DNA from: Euleptes europaea
Lineage: Eukaryota; Chordata; Lepidosauria; Squamata; Sphaerodactylidae
DNA: 64,000 nucleotides
Direction: 5' to 3'
NCBI RefSeq assembly: GCF_029931775.1
Contig: NC_079332.1
Coordinates: 19,289,803-19,353,802 of the forward strand
Part shown: positions 41,585 through 52,430 of the stretch, piece by piece
Layout of the letters: the number at the start of each line of letters is the position of its first letter
Position numbering within the stretch: position 1 is the stretch's first letter
Notes under the pieces: model-generated
The model's database searches: none
What the model was told of the DNA's origin: nothing
What the model saw: the letters and a program-made list of their open reading frames with translations, nothing else
Made by a program: the position numbers and the translations under genes

Positions 41585-43493
41585 AGAAAATGTTCAAATT
41601 CTCTTTATTGTTTCCTTGATAAACATCCTCTCTCCCGGAGGAGCAGAGGGTGAGGGTCATAGCTTATCTCTTTCGGTCTGAAACTACACTAACAACGAGG
41701 GACGAGGAAGGAGAATAAAACAACAGACTACAATCAAAAGGCACTTAGGAAGTTTTAAAATACTGATGGCCAGGGAGGACGATGGACAGCAAATGAAACG
41801 GAAATGTCCACCAGCCGGGAGGCCGGCCAGTCGGTCAGCGAAATGAAACGCACGGGACCCTCCAAGCGCCACTCTCTCGCCGGGTCCACGGAGGGGGGGG
41901 CAGTTCATGGCTGGGAGGCCGGCTCCCCTGCCTGGTTGTGGCACACTCCCCCGCGGCACCCGGACGTTTTACGGCAGGAGCGTGGCCCCGGGGACCTCTC
42001 CAGGCAACAGCTGCAGCAGAGAGCAGCAAGGGGAAGCCTGTTGCAGGAGTCCCACTGCACGAGGAACAGGGAGAGGTTCGCGGGGGACCCCCTTGTTCAG
42101 AAATCGAGACACGGAGTGACCCCACCGAAAGCGGGGGGCAGTCGAGAGCGACGTGGGCTCCTCCGGCACAGAACGGGGTATGGGGAGAGTGAGTAGTTGC
42201 GGGCATCGTTGCTGGATGGGGGCGGGAGAGAGGCAGCAGAGGCTAGGGGTGGGGGGAGAGAGCAGATTGCTCTACCAGCTGTCAGGCCGGGAGGCAGGGA
42301 CCACCTCAGCCAACCAGAAAAGTACACAAACGGCCCCACCCAGCGTGCCCCCCAGGACTTCCTTCTTGTGGTCCCAGCATGCATTGCTGAGCTACAGGGC
42401 GCCGGCCCCGGCTTGCCAGCCCAGCAATTGGCAACTTTCAAGCACTGCAAGTATTTTCTTGCTTGTGACCCGTCCTGGTGTGGGGTGGGCTCATGGATGC
42501 AAAAGGGGCAGGCCACTGAGTGCAGGGAGGGCTCAAAACCACTTTTATTTGCTGGCTTCCCCCCCCCCCCTTCTCTCTGCCTGTTGCTTTGCAGCTTTAA
42601 TTCAAAAAACCTACAGCTAGGGGGAAGTGACTATTTCATTTCCTCCACGTCAGGGGAAGGGGTCCGGTGTGCAGCGTGCCTCCTTGGCATGCCTTGTCGG
42701 GGAGGGCAGAGGGAGTGGGGGGGCGCTTGAAAGCAGGGGGGGTGACAGCAGCTCCGATCCAAAGTGGTTCTGTGTCTGGGCAGGGCAGCGGATTGGCACC
42801 CCCCCTGCACACACATACTCATGCCCTGGCCGAGGGCAGGTGCGGATGGAGAGACCAGACTCCTGACAAGAGCATTTGCCTACCAAAGCTAATGGAGGAG
42901 TGTGAACGAGGGGGGGGGGGGCTTGGATCCAGGCCTGCCTTTTCTCCCTGACTAGAGAAGTATGAATAGAGGCAGAGATGGCTGAACTCCCCACCAGGGT
43001 TTTGCAAAGTGCCCCCGCCCATGATAAATGGCAAGCTGAAGCAGGAAGTGTGCCAAGCCCTGCACTGGGGAGGAGTTGAGGTTGTTGTGGGGGGGAAGCC
43101 GCTGCCCCCCCCCCCGGGTCAACCATCCCCCAGTTCCTGGGGATGGGGTCAGTCAAGGTGGTGGCCTTATTGCTTTTCTCGGAAGAGCCAGGCTCTTCCT
43201 TCGTAAGAAACCAAAGGGTGGGCGTGCGGAAGGTGCCCTGGGGGGGGCATCAGTGAGGGCATGATGCCAGACAAGAGGGCGTAAAGACAACCTTCTGGCC
43301 CAAGATGGTGCACCTTTTCTTGTGAGCTTCAAGGCACAGAGATGCTCCACGGAAGAGCAGTGGTCCCTCTTCCTCCGCCCCCCCTCCCCCGCACCATCAT
43401 GAGTCAGAACGTGAGCCCCGCAGGTGGGGCGATGGCAGCCCTCTGCCCCAGCGCTAGTCCTCCCAGGGCAGCCCAAAGTCCCTCCCGCCTGCG
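41585..43493 (-). other. GLIS2: GLIS2 3' UTR
   Basis: Inferred from the stop codon at 43,494 to just past the AATAAA. No repeat was recognised inside, which fits a conserved long 3' UTR; human GLIS2 also has one of about this size. C and G runs lie at 42,558, 42,908 and 43,104. Confidence 0.65.
41604..41609 (-). promoter_or_regulatory. GLIS2: GLIS2 polyadenylation signal AATAAA
   Basis: TTTATT on the + strand reads AATAAA on the GLIS2 strand, about 1.88 kb after its stop codon. It is the only canonical signal I see in the right place. Confidence 0.75.
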
Positions 43494-44284
43494 TCAGTTC
43501 ACCACGGCTTGCTTCAGGAGAACGGAGCCGGTTGGGATGACCACCCAGCCTGGGGGCAGGGGGTCAGCACTCCCCCCGGAGTTCACACCCGTTGACAGGT
43601 CCAAGACGCCCCCCGGAAGCCGTGAGAGGTTTTCTGGAGGAGGCGGCCGCCGCCTGGCCAGCTTGGCCCGTTCGTTGGCCTCCTTGCAGCTCTCGGGGCC
43701 CTGCGGGCAGCCGCCCTTGGCCGGTCGGGGGCCGCTGCCCCGGGAGCCCCTCTCGGAGCCAGCCTTGGCGGCCCCGGCCAGGAAAGAAACGACGGGCAGT
43801 CCCAGGCCGCTGGCAGCAAAGGGGGAGGAGAGCAGCGGGTTCTTGGCCAAGTTCAGGGGCGCCATCATGGGCCCAGGCAGGCTGGGCAGAGAGGCCCCCC
43901 CAATTCCCCCGCAGGCGAAGGTGCTGAGGTCCAGTGGGGTGGGCGTCAGGGGCAGCGGCAGACCGTGGCTCCCAAAGAGGGCAGCGGGGTTGGGGATGAC
44001 CAGCTGCGCCCCGCTGATGTAGGGCAGGTCGGCGGCACCGGCGGGGTGGGCCTTGGCGGGGGCCGGCAGCTGGAGAAGCTCCTGTTGCTCCTGGGAGATG
44101 AAGTGCCCGTGGGCCTTGATGTGCTTGCGCAAGGAGCTGGGGTCCGTGTAGCGCTTGTGGCAGCCGGGCATCTTGCAGAAGTAGGGCTTGTCCACGTAGT
44201 GGGTGCGCGTGTGCTTGAAGCGGTCGCTCGAGTTGGAGTAGCGCTTGCTGCAGCCCTCGTAGGGGCAGACATAGGGCTTCTCGC
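43494..44284 (-). CDS. GLIS2: GLIS2 last coding exon
   Basis: Begins [20 protein letters not shown] (fingers 4 and 5), then the C-terminal Pro/Leu-rich part with [20 protein letters not shown], ending AVVN and TGA. The acceptor (CCCCCTGTAG) is preceded by a C run, so its tract is nearly pure C. Confidence 0.96.
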
Positions 44285-47200
44285 CTACAGGGGGGGGGGA
44301 ACGCACAGACATGTGAGAAGAGAACGTGGGGGGCAGGATCCCAGCCCTGCCAGGGTGTATGGGGGTCTTGTACCACTCTGGGACTCCCCGCCTGGCTACT
44401 TGATACTGGCGTGGTAGCTACACTGTCGCTACTTTGTTCTTGCGGAGTTTGCAAGTTAACAGAGTTCAAGCACTTTTCAACCCTCAATGAACCGTATTTG
44501 CTTAGAGCGGCTTTCATCTTGGACAGTTAATTGAAACAGTCACAGAAAAATTAGACTAATTGCTTTTTAACAGGGGTTAACAGTTGAGACTGGACTTCGT
44601 ATCTTGCTGTATCGGATGTAATTCACGTGCGCCTGCCGATTAGCTAATTTGCACTTATGTTGATTATCTCATATTTAGTTATGAACCAATCAGTTGTCTA
44701 GATAAATAACCACACGATTATGCTAGAACAGATTTAAAGAAAGATAAAACTGATAATTTTTCTACAGATATGCACTCCTGTGGCAAGCAATTCAGATTTC
44801 TCTGGGTGGGAGTCTCAGAAGGAGACCCAGGTGAGGTAACCTGGGCTTTTCGATAACCCCTAAAAGCAGTGAGACAAAAGCTGGTTTGCTTTTAAAACTA
44901 TTACCTGCTATAATACAATTAAGCAATGCCAGGAACTTTGATCATTTTAGCATTTAGCTTCACAGTAGTTGTAGGGCTGGCTTTTTCACGCCTGTATTTT
45001 TCTGTCTTGCTCAATAAAAAGAATCTTTTGTTTTCTCAGTAAAATGATAAAAGTCTCTTACAGGTGTTCTGTCTGGTTTGCCGGTTAATAGTTCAGAGAA
45101 CTGAACCCACCCCCTTTTTTGTACTATCACAATTAAAAGTTATTAATCTCCTTTTAATAGCTAAATCCTGGAGAACTGTGCACAGGCAAAAGCCTTTAAA
45201 AGAGTTTAGTGCAGGTCCTTTAATAGGATGCGGGAGGGAATCTCTCGTTACGCCGGGGTTGTCTCCAAGCACACCACGCTGATTACAAGAAGGAGCTTTG
45301 GAAGCAGCCGGGACTCTCCCAGCCACGGTGGCTGGCAGGGGGGAAGAGGAAGAAGAAGAGGAAGAGGAGGAGCTGGTTTTTATATGCCGACTTTCTCCGC
45401 CACTTAAGGAAGCCGGCTTACAATCACCTTCCCCTCCCCACAACAGACACCCTGGGAGATAGGTGGGGCTGAGAGAGCTCTAACAAAGCTGTGACTAGCC
45501 CAAGGTCACCCAGCTGGCTTCATGTGTAGGAGTGGGGAAACCAACCCCAACTCCAAACCACCGCTCTTCACTACACCATGCTGGTGTCAGGCGACTGACT
45601 GGGGGGGGGGGGGATAGCACCATGGAGAGATTCAGCAAGTGGGAGCACTGGGAACTCCCCCACCCCACCCCCACTCATGCCACCTTTTGCCTAAGGGCAG
45701 CCAATGCTTTGCAGTCCCCACAAGCACCGAATGGCATCTCCTGAAGCGGCACCAAAGGGAACCAACTGGCAGACCGATAAAAGCTCTCCTCTCTTGCAAT
45801 CCCAACAAAGTGTGCGCATGCTGGCAGGATGCCAGAGCTCAAAGGCGAGGTGGATAGGGGGCTGCCTTTCTTGCGACGGTGCGCAAAGAATGAAGAGCTC
45901 AGGAGATGCTGAGATCTCCCCTGCCGCCCACTCACCCGTGTGGGAGCGGTTGTGGATCTTGAGGTTTTCCAGCCGGGAGAAGCTCTTGTTGCAGGTGGGG
46001 CAGCGGTGCGGCTTCTCATTGGTGTGGGTGCGGATGTGGATCAGCATCTTGTACCTGCGGGAGGGGAAGAATAAGGAGCCACTGCCCTTCCCGTGGGTCC
46101 GCTCTGGCCGGCCTTCTTTCGCCCAGAGGACGGCCAAAGAGCCGCCTCCAAAACAGAGGAAGAAACGTCTGGCCGGCTCCTCCTTTTTTGCCCCCCCCCC
46201 CGTCAAGTCACAGCTGACTTATGGAGACCCCCCACCAGGGTTTTCAAGGCAAGATGCGTTCAGAGGTGGTTTGCCATTGACTTGCCTCCACATAGCGATC
46301 CTGGTGATCCTTGGAGGTCTCCCTTCCAAATACTAGCCAGGGCCGACCCCGCTTAGCCTCTGAGACCTGAGATCAGGCTCGCCTGGGCCAACCAGGTCAG
46401 GGAGCAACTCTCAGCCTCCTGCCCCCACGCACAGGTCACCCGAGGCGGGCAGGAGCGCTTCTCTGGCTTGATGTGAAGGAGCCGGATTGAGTGTGGCCCA
46501 TGTAAGTAACGGGTGGGTCAGCAGGAGGCCACCGTGCTTCCTTCCCAGACACAGCAAGCCTTCCCCAGGCAGGAGGGGCCACTACAGTGGCCATAAAGGG
46601 TGCCATGTAGGGTGGAGTGCTAGAGAGGAGGGAGGGAGGGAGGAAAGGAAGCAGGGAAACCCGGGAGGTCTTGGCAGCTCCCTGGTGATGTCCTGGCTGC
46701 TGGAGGGTGCCTGAAGACTGGGGGTGGGGGTAACGAGGGAGGCAGGACTGCGAAGGAGCAGGTGTGGGTCTGGGGGAAAGACCCACACCTGCTTGGCAGG
46801 TGTGCTTGGCAGGGACCCCCCTTTCATTCTTACAACAACCCTGCGAGGTGACATGGCTTTATGGCCAAGTGGGCCATGACCCCGGCTCTCCCTCCGCTCC
46901 ATCCACCCCTCTAGCCAAACGCCACGCCAGCAGCGGCACGGGCCACCAGCAGCCCACCTCTCCGGGCACACCTTGGCAGCGGCATGGCGACGGCCCCTGA
47001 GAAGGGGAGGCTCACCTGGCGTTGAAGCCCCGGCCATGGCGCGCACACCCCTCCCAGTGGCAGCAGTAGCCGGCGTCCTTCTCAGGCTTGACGTGGAAGT
47101 CGTTGACGTGGTCCACGAGGTCTTGCAGCAGATCGAAGAGCTGGTTGCACTGTGGGTGGGGGGGAAGAGGACAGGGGGCATTGTGTGGCTTGTGGGGCAC

Positions 47201-48752
47201 GTGGGAGGCAGCCCCACAGGTTGGCCAGGGCTCTGTGTGCCCGGCGCTGGCACAGGCCGATGCCCCTGGCCATCGCTCACCTTGGCCCATCGGCACACCA
47301 GCTGCTTCTGCAGGGGGAGGGCTGAGGAGAGCCGCTTCTCCTTGGGAGGGCTCAGGAAAGCCGAGGTGGGCAGGTGCAGCGAACCCCCGGAACTCAGGGG
47401 CAGGAAGAACTGGAAGGAACGGTGCAGCCCTTCGATGTAGCGCAGAGACTGGAGCTCCTGAGCAGGGGGAGCAGAGCAGGTCATTATGGCCCTACCTTGC
47501 AGGCACGTTGTAGCAAAGAGCACAGCAGCATTTTTAAAGTACTTTGCACCCTGTGTGTGTGTGTGTGTGTGTGAGGTGGGGGGAGAGGGAGAGCGCAGAT
47601 CTCCACCGGGAGTCCCTGGACCACTCCAGACAGACAGCGAGGCGTGTAGTGATTAAGGGCGCCAAACTAGGATCTTGGAGACGCAGGTTCGAATCCCCAC
47701 TTGCTGGTGACCTTGGGCCGGTTGCGCACGCTCAGCAGGGATGTTAAATTGGAGGAGCGTGGAATGCTGTGAGTCACTTTGGGTCTCCCAGCAGGGGGAA
47801 AGGCAAGGTACAAAGGGAGGCAACAGAAATAAGTTGAAAAAGCCCAGCCCATCAATGCCAGAAGAAATCCCTGCCCTTTGTACACGATTCTGTGACCTTA
47901 GGCAGGCAGATGATGAGAGGAAGGGCATCCTGGCCATCTTCTGGTCACTGGGTGTGTGGAGGGGGGAGGTAGTTGTGAATTTCCTGCATTGTGCGGGGGG
48001 TTGGACTTGATGGCCCTGGTGGTCCCTTCCAACTCTATGATTCTATGGGTTTGGTCCCCCCCTTTCCTTCCATCATGGAGTCTGGCAGCCCCCCCTCCCT
48101 CCCAGGCTGTCGCCAGGCCTCAGTCCGCCTGGCTTTCCTCTGGACCCTCGGCCCACTCCTTGTCCCCCCCCCAACAGCCCCCCCCCCGCACACGCAGCCA
48201 CGAGAGGGCTGCGCCACTCACTCGGAGGGTGGAGGCGCTCACCAGCTCCCCGCTGCTCGGCCTGTCTGGGGAGAGGGAGGTGCTGCCGCTGGGGGAGTCC
48301 AGGCCCGAAGGAGGAGGGGACAGGCTCAGGTCGACGGTGGGGGGCGAGGAGAAGCCATCCTGTCCTTTGGAGTGTGGCAGGAGGCCTGCAGGGAGACAGA
48401 GGCATTATGGGGCGGGGGGGGGGGAGGAAGCAGAGAGCACTTGGCAGCCGCTGCCCAGTGAGGCACCCCCTCCCACAATCCCCAGGGCCAGCCAGAGGCA
48501 CAGATCTGTGCCTGCCTCACCCAAAGAATTGGTGCCCTCCACCCCGGCCCCCTCCCTCCCTGCCTGGGCCCTGCACTAACCGTCAGGGGGGGAGCCCGGG
48601 CTGGGCGCAGCGGGGCCATCCTCCAGGGCCGGGAGCTCCTGGCGCAGGCCTCGGCGCTTCGTGACGCCCAGCTCCTTGTCTCTTTTCTCCCTCGCGGCCC
48701 GGAGCGTGGAGATGCTCAGCTTCAGGTCGAGGGGTTCGTCCAGGGAGTGCAT
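43494..48752 (-). CDS. GLIS2: GLIS family zinc finger 2 (518 aa, 6 coding exons)
   Basis: Nuclear Kruppel-like transcription factor with five C2H2 fingers, known for kidney maintenance (NPHP7 in human). Coding exons in order: 48752-48581, 48385-48222, 47457-47281, 47149-47016, 46054-45936, 44284-43494; all GT-AG with matching phases. The protein starts [20 protein letters not shown], has [17 protein letters not shown], then finger 1 ([16 protein letters not shown], split by an intron), finger 2 ([20 protein letters not shown]), finger 3 ([20 protein letters not shown]), finger 4 ([20 protein letters not shown]), finger 5 ([20 protein letters not shown]), and a Pro/Leu-rich C-terminal half ending [10 protein letters not shown]. 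Human GLIS2 has 524 residues. The non-coding 5' exon or exons must lie to the right. Confidence 0.96.
44395..45290. mobile_element. AT-rich LTR-like fossil, possible solo LTR
   Basis: About 900 bases of much lower GC than their surroundings, sitting in the GLIS2 intron between fingers 3 and 4. On the + strand it has an A/T-rich first part and, about two thirds along, CTTGCTCAATAAAAAGAATC followed by a T/G-rich stretch, the layout of an LTR with its own polyadenylation signal. No coding part is present. Target-site repeats could not be defined, so family, orientation and class (endogenous retrovirus or other LTR element) are open. Age not estimated. Confidence 0.4.
45343..45583 (-). repeat. 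tRNA-derived SINE, family A (internally deleted)
   Basis: Reverse copy with an AGG/AAG-rich tail, GGTTTTTATATGCCGACTTT, and the head CCGCTCTTCACTACACCATG. About 60 bp of the tRNA-proximal body is missing. Confidence 0.88.
45936..46054 (-). CDS. GLIS2: GLIS2 coding exon 5
   Basis: [20 protein letters not shown] through [13 protein letters not shown]: end of finger 2, all of finger 3, and the linker. Acceptor TCCCGCAG, donor ACGG|GTGAGT. Confidence 0.96.
46205..46400 (-). repeat. 5S rRNA-derived SINE
   Basis: On the minus strand the first ~100 bases align with vertebrate 5S rRNA: GAGGCTAAGCGGGGTCGGCC (5S has GAAGCTAAGCAGGGTCGGGC), CTGGCTAGTATTTGGAAGGG (5S CTGGTTAGTACTTGGATGGG) and GAGACC, so both the A box and C box of the internal promoter are recognisable. 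A non-5S tail follows (GGCAAGTCAATGGCAAACCA to GTCAGCTGTGACTTGAC). Located in a GLIS2 intron. Confidence 0.8.
46757..46793. repeat. 15-bp perfect inverted repeat, 7-nt loop
   Basis: AGCAGGTGTGGGTCT at 46,757-46,771 is the exact reverse complement of 46,779-46,793. In a GLIS2 intron. Confidence 0.85.
47016..47149 (-). CDS. GLIS2: GLIS2 coding exon 4
   Basis: [20 protein letters not shown] completes finger 1, followed by most of finger 2. Acceptor CCCACCCACAG, donor CCAG|GTGAGC. Confidence 0.96.
47281..47457 (-). CDS. GLIS2: GLIS2 coding exon 3
   Basis: [20 protein letters not shown] through [10 protein letters not shown], which opens finger 1. Acceptor CCCTGCTCAG, donor AAG|GTGAGC. Confidence 0.94.
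47552..47573. repeat. (TG)n microsatellite
   Basis: Eleven TG units in the GLIS2 intron just upstream (on the gene strand) of coding exon 3. Confidence 0.85.
47640..47831 (+). repeat. tRNA-derived SINE, family C
   Basis: GGCGTGTAGTGATTAAGGGC, B box GGTTCGAATCCCC at 47,687, body CTTTGGGTCTCCCAGCAGGG, ending GGCAAGGTACAAA. It retains a clean B box but is missing about 30 bp of the middle. Confidence 0.85.
47886..48048 (+). repeat. CR1 LINE 3' UTR fragment
   Basis: Starts CTGTGACCTTAGGCAG and ends CCAACTCTATGATTCTATGG in the GLIS2 intron next to coding exon 2. Confidence 0.9.
48222..48385 (-). CDS. GLIS2: GLIS2 coding exon 2
   Basis: [20 protein letters not shown] to [10 protein letters not shown]. 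Acceptor TCTCCCTGCAG, donor CGA|GTGAGT; the bases before the GT are unusual but the human frame is kept across the join. Confidence 0.9.
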
Positions 48753-48819
48753 GGTGCAGAGCGAGGGACGGGACGCTCCGGTCAGTTGGGGGGGGAGCAG
48801 GGAGGAGGCCGTGCCCAAC
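48581..48819 (-). CDS. GLIS2: GLIS2 first coding exon (ATG at 48,752)
   Basis: Acceptor CTCCTCCGTCAG before 48,819, then 67 nt of 5' UTR, then the ATG at 48,752-48,750. Encodes 57 residues to SPGSPPD, donor GACG|GTTAGT. The acceptor shows that at least one untranslated exon lies upstream. Confidence 0.9.
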
Positions 48820-50545
48820 CTGACGGAGGAGCAGAAAGCAGAGCGGGTCAGGCAGCCGGACCCCCTCGCTGCACCCCTGGGCATCACGAAGGCCAGCTAA
48901 ATCCACTTCTGATCCCCCCATGCCCACCTCCCTGGCAATGCTGTGCCGCCCATCCATGTGGTGGCCAGGACTGGGCGCACACAGGTGATCTTGCAGCACC
49001 GGGGGGGGGGCGTGTGTGCGTGCTGTGCAGGTGTGACGACATTCCGGCTGTGCGGCCTTGCTTGGGCCCCAATCCCTATGTGGTGCAACTGGGCCCATGG
49101 TGGCGCATGCAGAAACTCTGCCCCTATCCTGGTGCCCCTGGCTTTGCAAAGGAAAAGGGGGGCAGACCCTAGGCTCCGGAAGGGCCTGCCTCGCTCTCCC
49201 CTCCCCGATCCCACCTAGCCCCCCAGAGCCTGCCAAAAGGTGGGGTGTGCAGAGGTAGGCTGCCAAGCCCCACTGACACCTCTGGAAACGCCAACCTGCC
49301 CTCTAGCTCCGTGGCCTTTGGGGCAGCAGCCCCACTCTGCCAGAAGCATCTCCGCCTTCCTCCTGAGCGGCTGCGCTTGCCCAGGCAGGTGGGACAAAGA
49401 CTTCGGAACACGCCTGTGTGTCCCGGTCAATGACCAGGGAGCAACATGCCGCTGGGAGCATGCCCGCCTGCCCTCCCTGCCTTCTGGCAAGGGCATCTAG
49501 GGGGAGACCTGTTGGGTGCACAAGGGATGCATCTGAATGCTCATAGCTGCCTGCTTCCCAGGCCAAGGGCACGGCCTGCCCCTAGAGGTTGACTGAGGGT
49601 TCGGAGTGGATCACATGCTGCCTGGCAGATCGGGGCCTTTTCCGGTGGTGGCTCCCCAGCCTCAGGACAGCCTGCCTGGGAGAATAAGGAAAGCCCCCTC
49701 GGTCACAGCAGCGTTTCAGAAGAGCTCCCAAGAGGGCGGCTGTCTCAAGGCAGGGATATGATCTGGAAGGGAAGGGGAATGGTTGGGGGTTTTGCCGCCT
49801 TCAGTGTTATTGTTTTACGGTGACTATTTATAACTTTGCTGTTACCCATCTTGAGTCCCAAATGTTGGCAGCCAGGCAGGCCTATAAATCTGTTAAAACA
49901 AGAAAGGTCAGCCTGCAGCAGATCCACAAGACGACTAGCCTTTCCAGACTGGGCAAGCAACGAACTATATTGCCATAGCAATACATGCATAATGAAGGCA
50001 GGCTCCCACCAAGTGCGGTACAAGTTATTGGGAGCGGGGGGGGGGGCACCACCAACCCCAGTCCCAAAGGAGGGGGGAGACGGAGAAAGAGGAGGCAGAA
50101 TCAGCGGCAGAGGGAGATTCTCCCCAAGGCACAGACCTCACACTGAGAGAGGATGCTAGAGAGGGGGGGCAAATCCCGAAAGAGGCAGGCAGGAAGGAGG
50201 GAGCTGCCCCCCCCCATGGCAAGGGAGGAGTCGACTGCAGGTCCCTCCAGCCGGCAGCAGGGGCTGAAGACGCCTGTCCATTGGGAACCCCACCTGTGCC
50301 CTTTCTCTGCCCCACTTGCCCTCTGGGAGGTGGGCTGCAGCCCACCAAAACTGGCCAATCAGGGAGCAGCAGCCATCCCTGCACAGCTGGCTTCCCCTAC
50401 AATGCAGCTGCCTGTTCTCCCCCCCCCCCAAAGTCTTCTGAACCCAGAGGGTGCAAGAAAACAGACCCCCCCCCCCCGCAAGCATTTCCCTTCAGGACCG
50501 TTTGCTGGGCAGGGGATACGTCTGGGAAGGGCTCCCTTAAAGTAG
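48820..50545. other. GLIS2 5' intron, no gene recognised
   Basis: No exon with acceptor and donor was recognised on the GLIS2 strand. The AT-richer part at 49,790-50,010 may be repeat-derived but has no clear match in the window. G run at 50,036. Confidence 0.45.
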
Positions 50546-50710
50546 GGTTGCCAACCTCCAGGTACGCCCTGGAGAGCTCCCAGCATTACCCGAGACCAGT
50601 CCCCCTGGAGGAAATGGGCTGCTTCGGAGGGGGGCGTCTCTGTGGCATTCTACCCTGCTGTGGCCCCTCCCCAAACCACGCCCTCCCCCAAATGCCCAGG
50701 AATTGGCGGA
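50546..50710 (+). repeat. Copy of the GGTTGCCAAC-type element
   Basis: Opens AGGGTTGCCAACCTCCAGGT, then CCCCTGGAGGAAATGGGCTG and CCCCAAACCACGCCCTCCC, and closes around AATGCCCAGGAATTGGC. Close to full length. Confidence 0.65.
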
Positions 50711-50847
50711 AGAGGGCCGTGCTGAGGAGGGGCCTATGAAACATCCGGGTGGGGGCTGCAGCGGAAAACAAAGTGGGGGGCTCGTTCAGACAGGTGTCCA
50801 CATGCGCACACCACTGGGCTGGGTCCTTTTCTTTTTATTGGTGCATT

Positions 50848-50975
50848 TTTATTGCCATCATTCCCCCTCTCCCCCCCCCCAAAGTGGCTCAAGTGGCTCC
50901 CCTCCCTTTTTTCCTCACAACGACCCTGCCAGGCAGGTTAGGCTGAGCGTGCAGGCCTGGCCCCAGGTCACCCAG
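50848..50975 (-). repeat. tRNA-derived SINE family C fragment
   Basis: TTTTTCCTCACAACGACCCT, GGTTAGGCTGAGCGTGCAGG and CAGGTCACCCAGCAAGCT are the reverse of the family C body. The tRNA head is missing. Confidence 0.65.
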
Positions 50976-50989
50976 CAAGCTGGGGAGAG

Positions 50990-52430
50990 TCTTCCTCCGG
51001 ACTCCCAGTTCGCAGCCCCGCAGGGCAGAGGCCAGAGGGAGGGGAGCGCCTCCCCGCCCGATCGCCCGCAGCGGCGGCCCAGAGGCGTGTGAATGGGGGC
51101 AGGCGGCCGGAAGCGAGGCCTGCCACCCGGCCGGGCCCCGGCCGCCACCGGCCTGCCCGCCCCGGCCCGGCCCGGCTGGAGCAGGACGGCTCCTGCTTCT
51201 CCCCGCCCGCCCCGCCCGCCGGCCACGGCTCAGCGCCGCTGGAATGCAGAAGCGCCGCGCCGCGCGTGGGGCCGGGCCGGCGCACAGGGGCCTGCGGGCT
51301 GGCACGCTGCCCACCGCCCCCCCCCCACCGCTGGCCGCCAGGGCCAGGGGGCCTCGTCGGGCTTCGCCCTCGGAGGGGGAGGCAGGCGACCCTCTGCCGC
51401 GGGGCAAGGCGGGGGGCGCTAGGCAGGAAGGGCGGGGGGTGGCCGCCAGGCATCCATCAGGCGCAGGGCGGGGGGAGGTCGCCCCACGGGGTCCCCCGAA
51501 CGGGCGTTTGGGGGGTGGGGGCGTCCCTGCAGGGTGGTGGGCAGAGGGGTCCCGCCGTCTCCCCCCTCCAGCCATCGCAGCAGGCGCTGGGCTCGGACCA
51601 GGCAGCCCAGACGGCTGCACCTTGCGGGGGGGGGGGGGCGCAGGGGACCCTGCTCGGTGGGGAGGGGGCGCATCCCCTGGAGCCAGGCAGCAGCTGGGGG
51701 GGGTCCGCGGGTGACTTTTGCATTGAGAGGCCCGCTCGGCTTTCCCTCTGCAGCAAATCCGCCCCCCCCAACCCTCCCCGTCTGTCCTCAAAGGACACAA
51801 AAGCGGCGCTGCCCCTCCTCCCCTCCCGCGGTGGATTCCCTCCCCCCCTTTGCCAGCGCCCCCGCCCCTCCAGGAGGCGCTGAGCTGGGGAGGGGGGGCA
51901 GCGGCTAGGTGGGGTGTGCCGCCGCTCCCCGGCCAGGGCCAGCCGCCCCGCCCCGGACGGAGCGCTTCCCACCAGAAGGCGGCCGGAGCCTCGCCGGAGG
52001 GGGCAGACCCCCCCCCACGGGCCCGCGCCAGCGGCGCCTCCGCCCGCCCGCCGGCCCGCCCCCCTCCCCGCGTGCCAGCTCCCCCCCTCCCCAGCCCCCG
52101 GGGGCAGGAAGCGGGCTGGCGTGGCCCCCTCCCGCCGGATTCCTGCGCCCCTCCCGGGAGCCCGCCTGGGTGGGGCCGGCCGGCTGGCTGGCTGGCTGGC
52201 TGGGGCGGGGGGGGGGGCGGGCGGGGAAGCGGCGCTGCCTGGGCGGCCGCGGCTGCCAAACCAAACTGGGCCCCGAGCGCAGCATTCCTGGCCACGCGGG
52301 CCGGAAGAGCCGCCTCGCCCAGCCCCCGGCCCCCCCGGGTTGGGAGGGGGGAGAAAGAGGCCTCCTCGGGCCCGCGGAAGTGGGCTCCCCCCAAGAGCCC
52401 GGGGGGGGGCTTCCCCTAGAGATGAGCCCA
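50990..52430. promoter_or_regulatory. CpG island in the GLIS2 5' region
   Basis: Very high GC and CpG density, with (GGCT)5 followed by GGGGCGGGG at 52,182-52,210. Long open frames exist on both strands only because stop codons are rare at this composition. I saw no convincing donor, so whether it is an alternative GLIS2 promoter, a promoter of an antisense RNA or an enhancer is open. Confidence 0.6.

Noticed and set aside
46287-46385. A possible functional 5S rRNA gene
   Set aside because: It carries many differences from vertebrate 5S, lacks the proper 5' end and terminator, and is followed by a SINE-like tail.
50889-52394. A 501-codon minus-strand and several + strand open frames over the proximal CpG island
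   Set aside because: All three frames are open on both strands because stops are rare at this composition; no domain or conserved motif.
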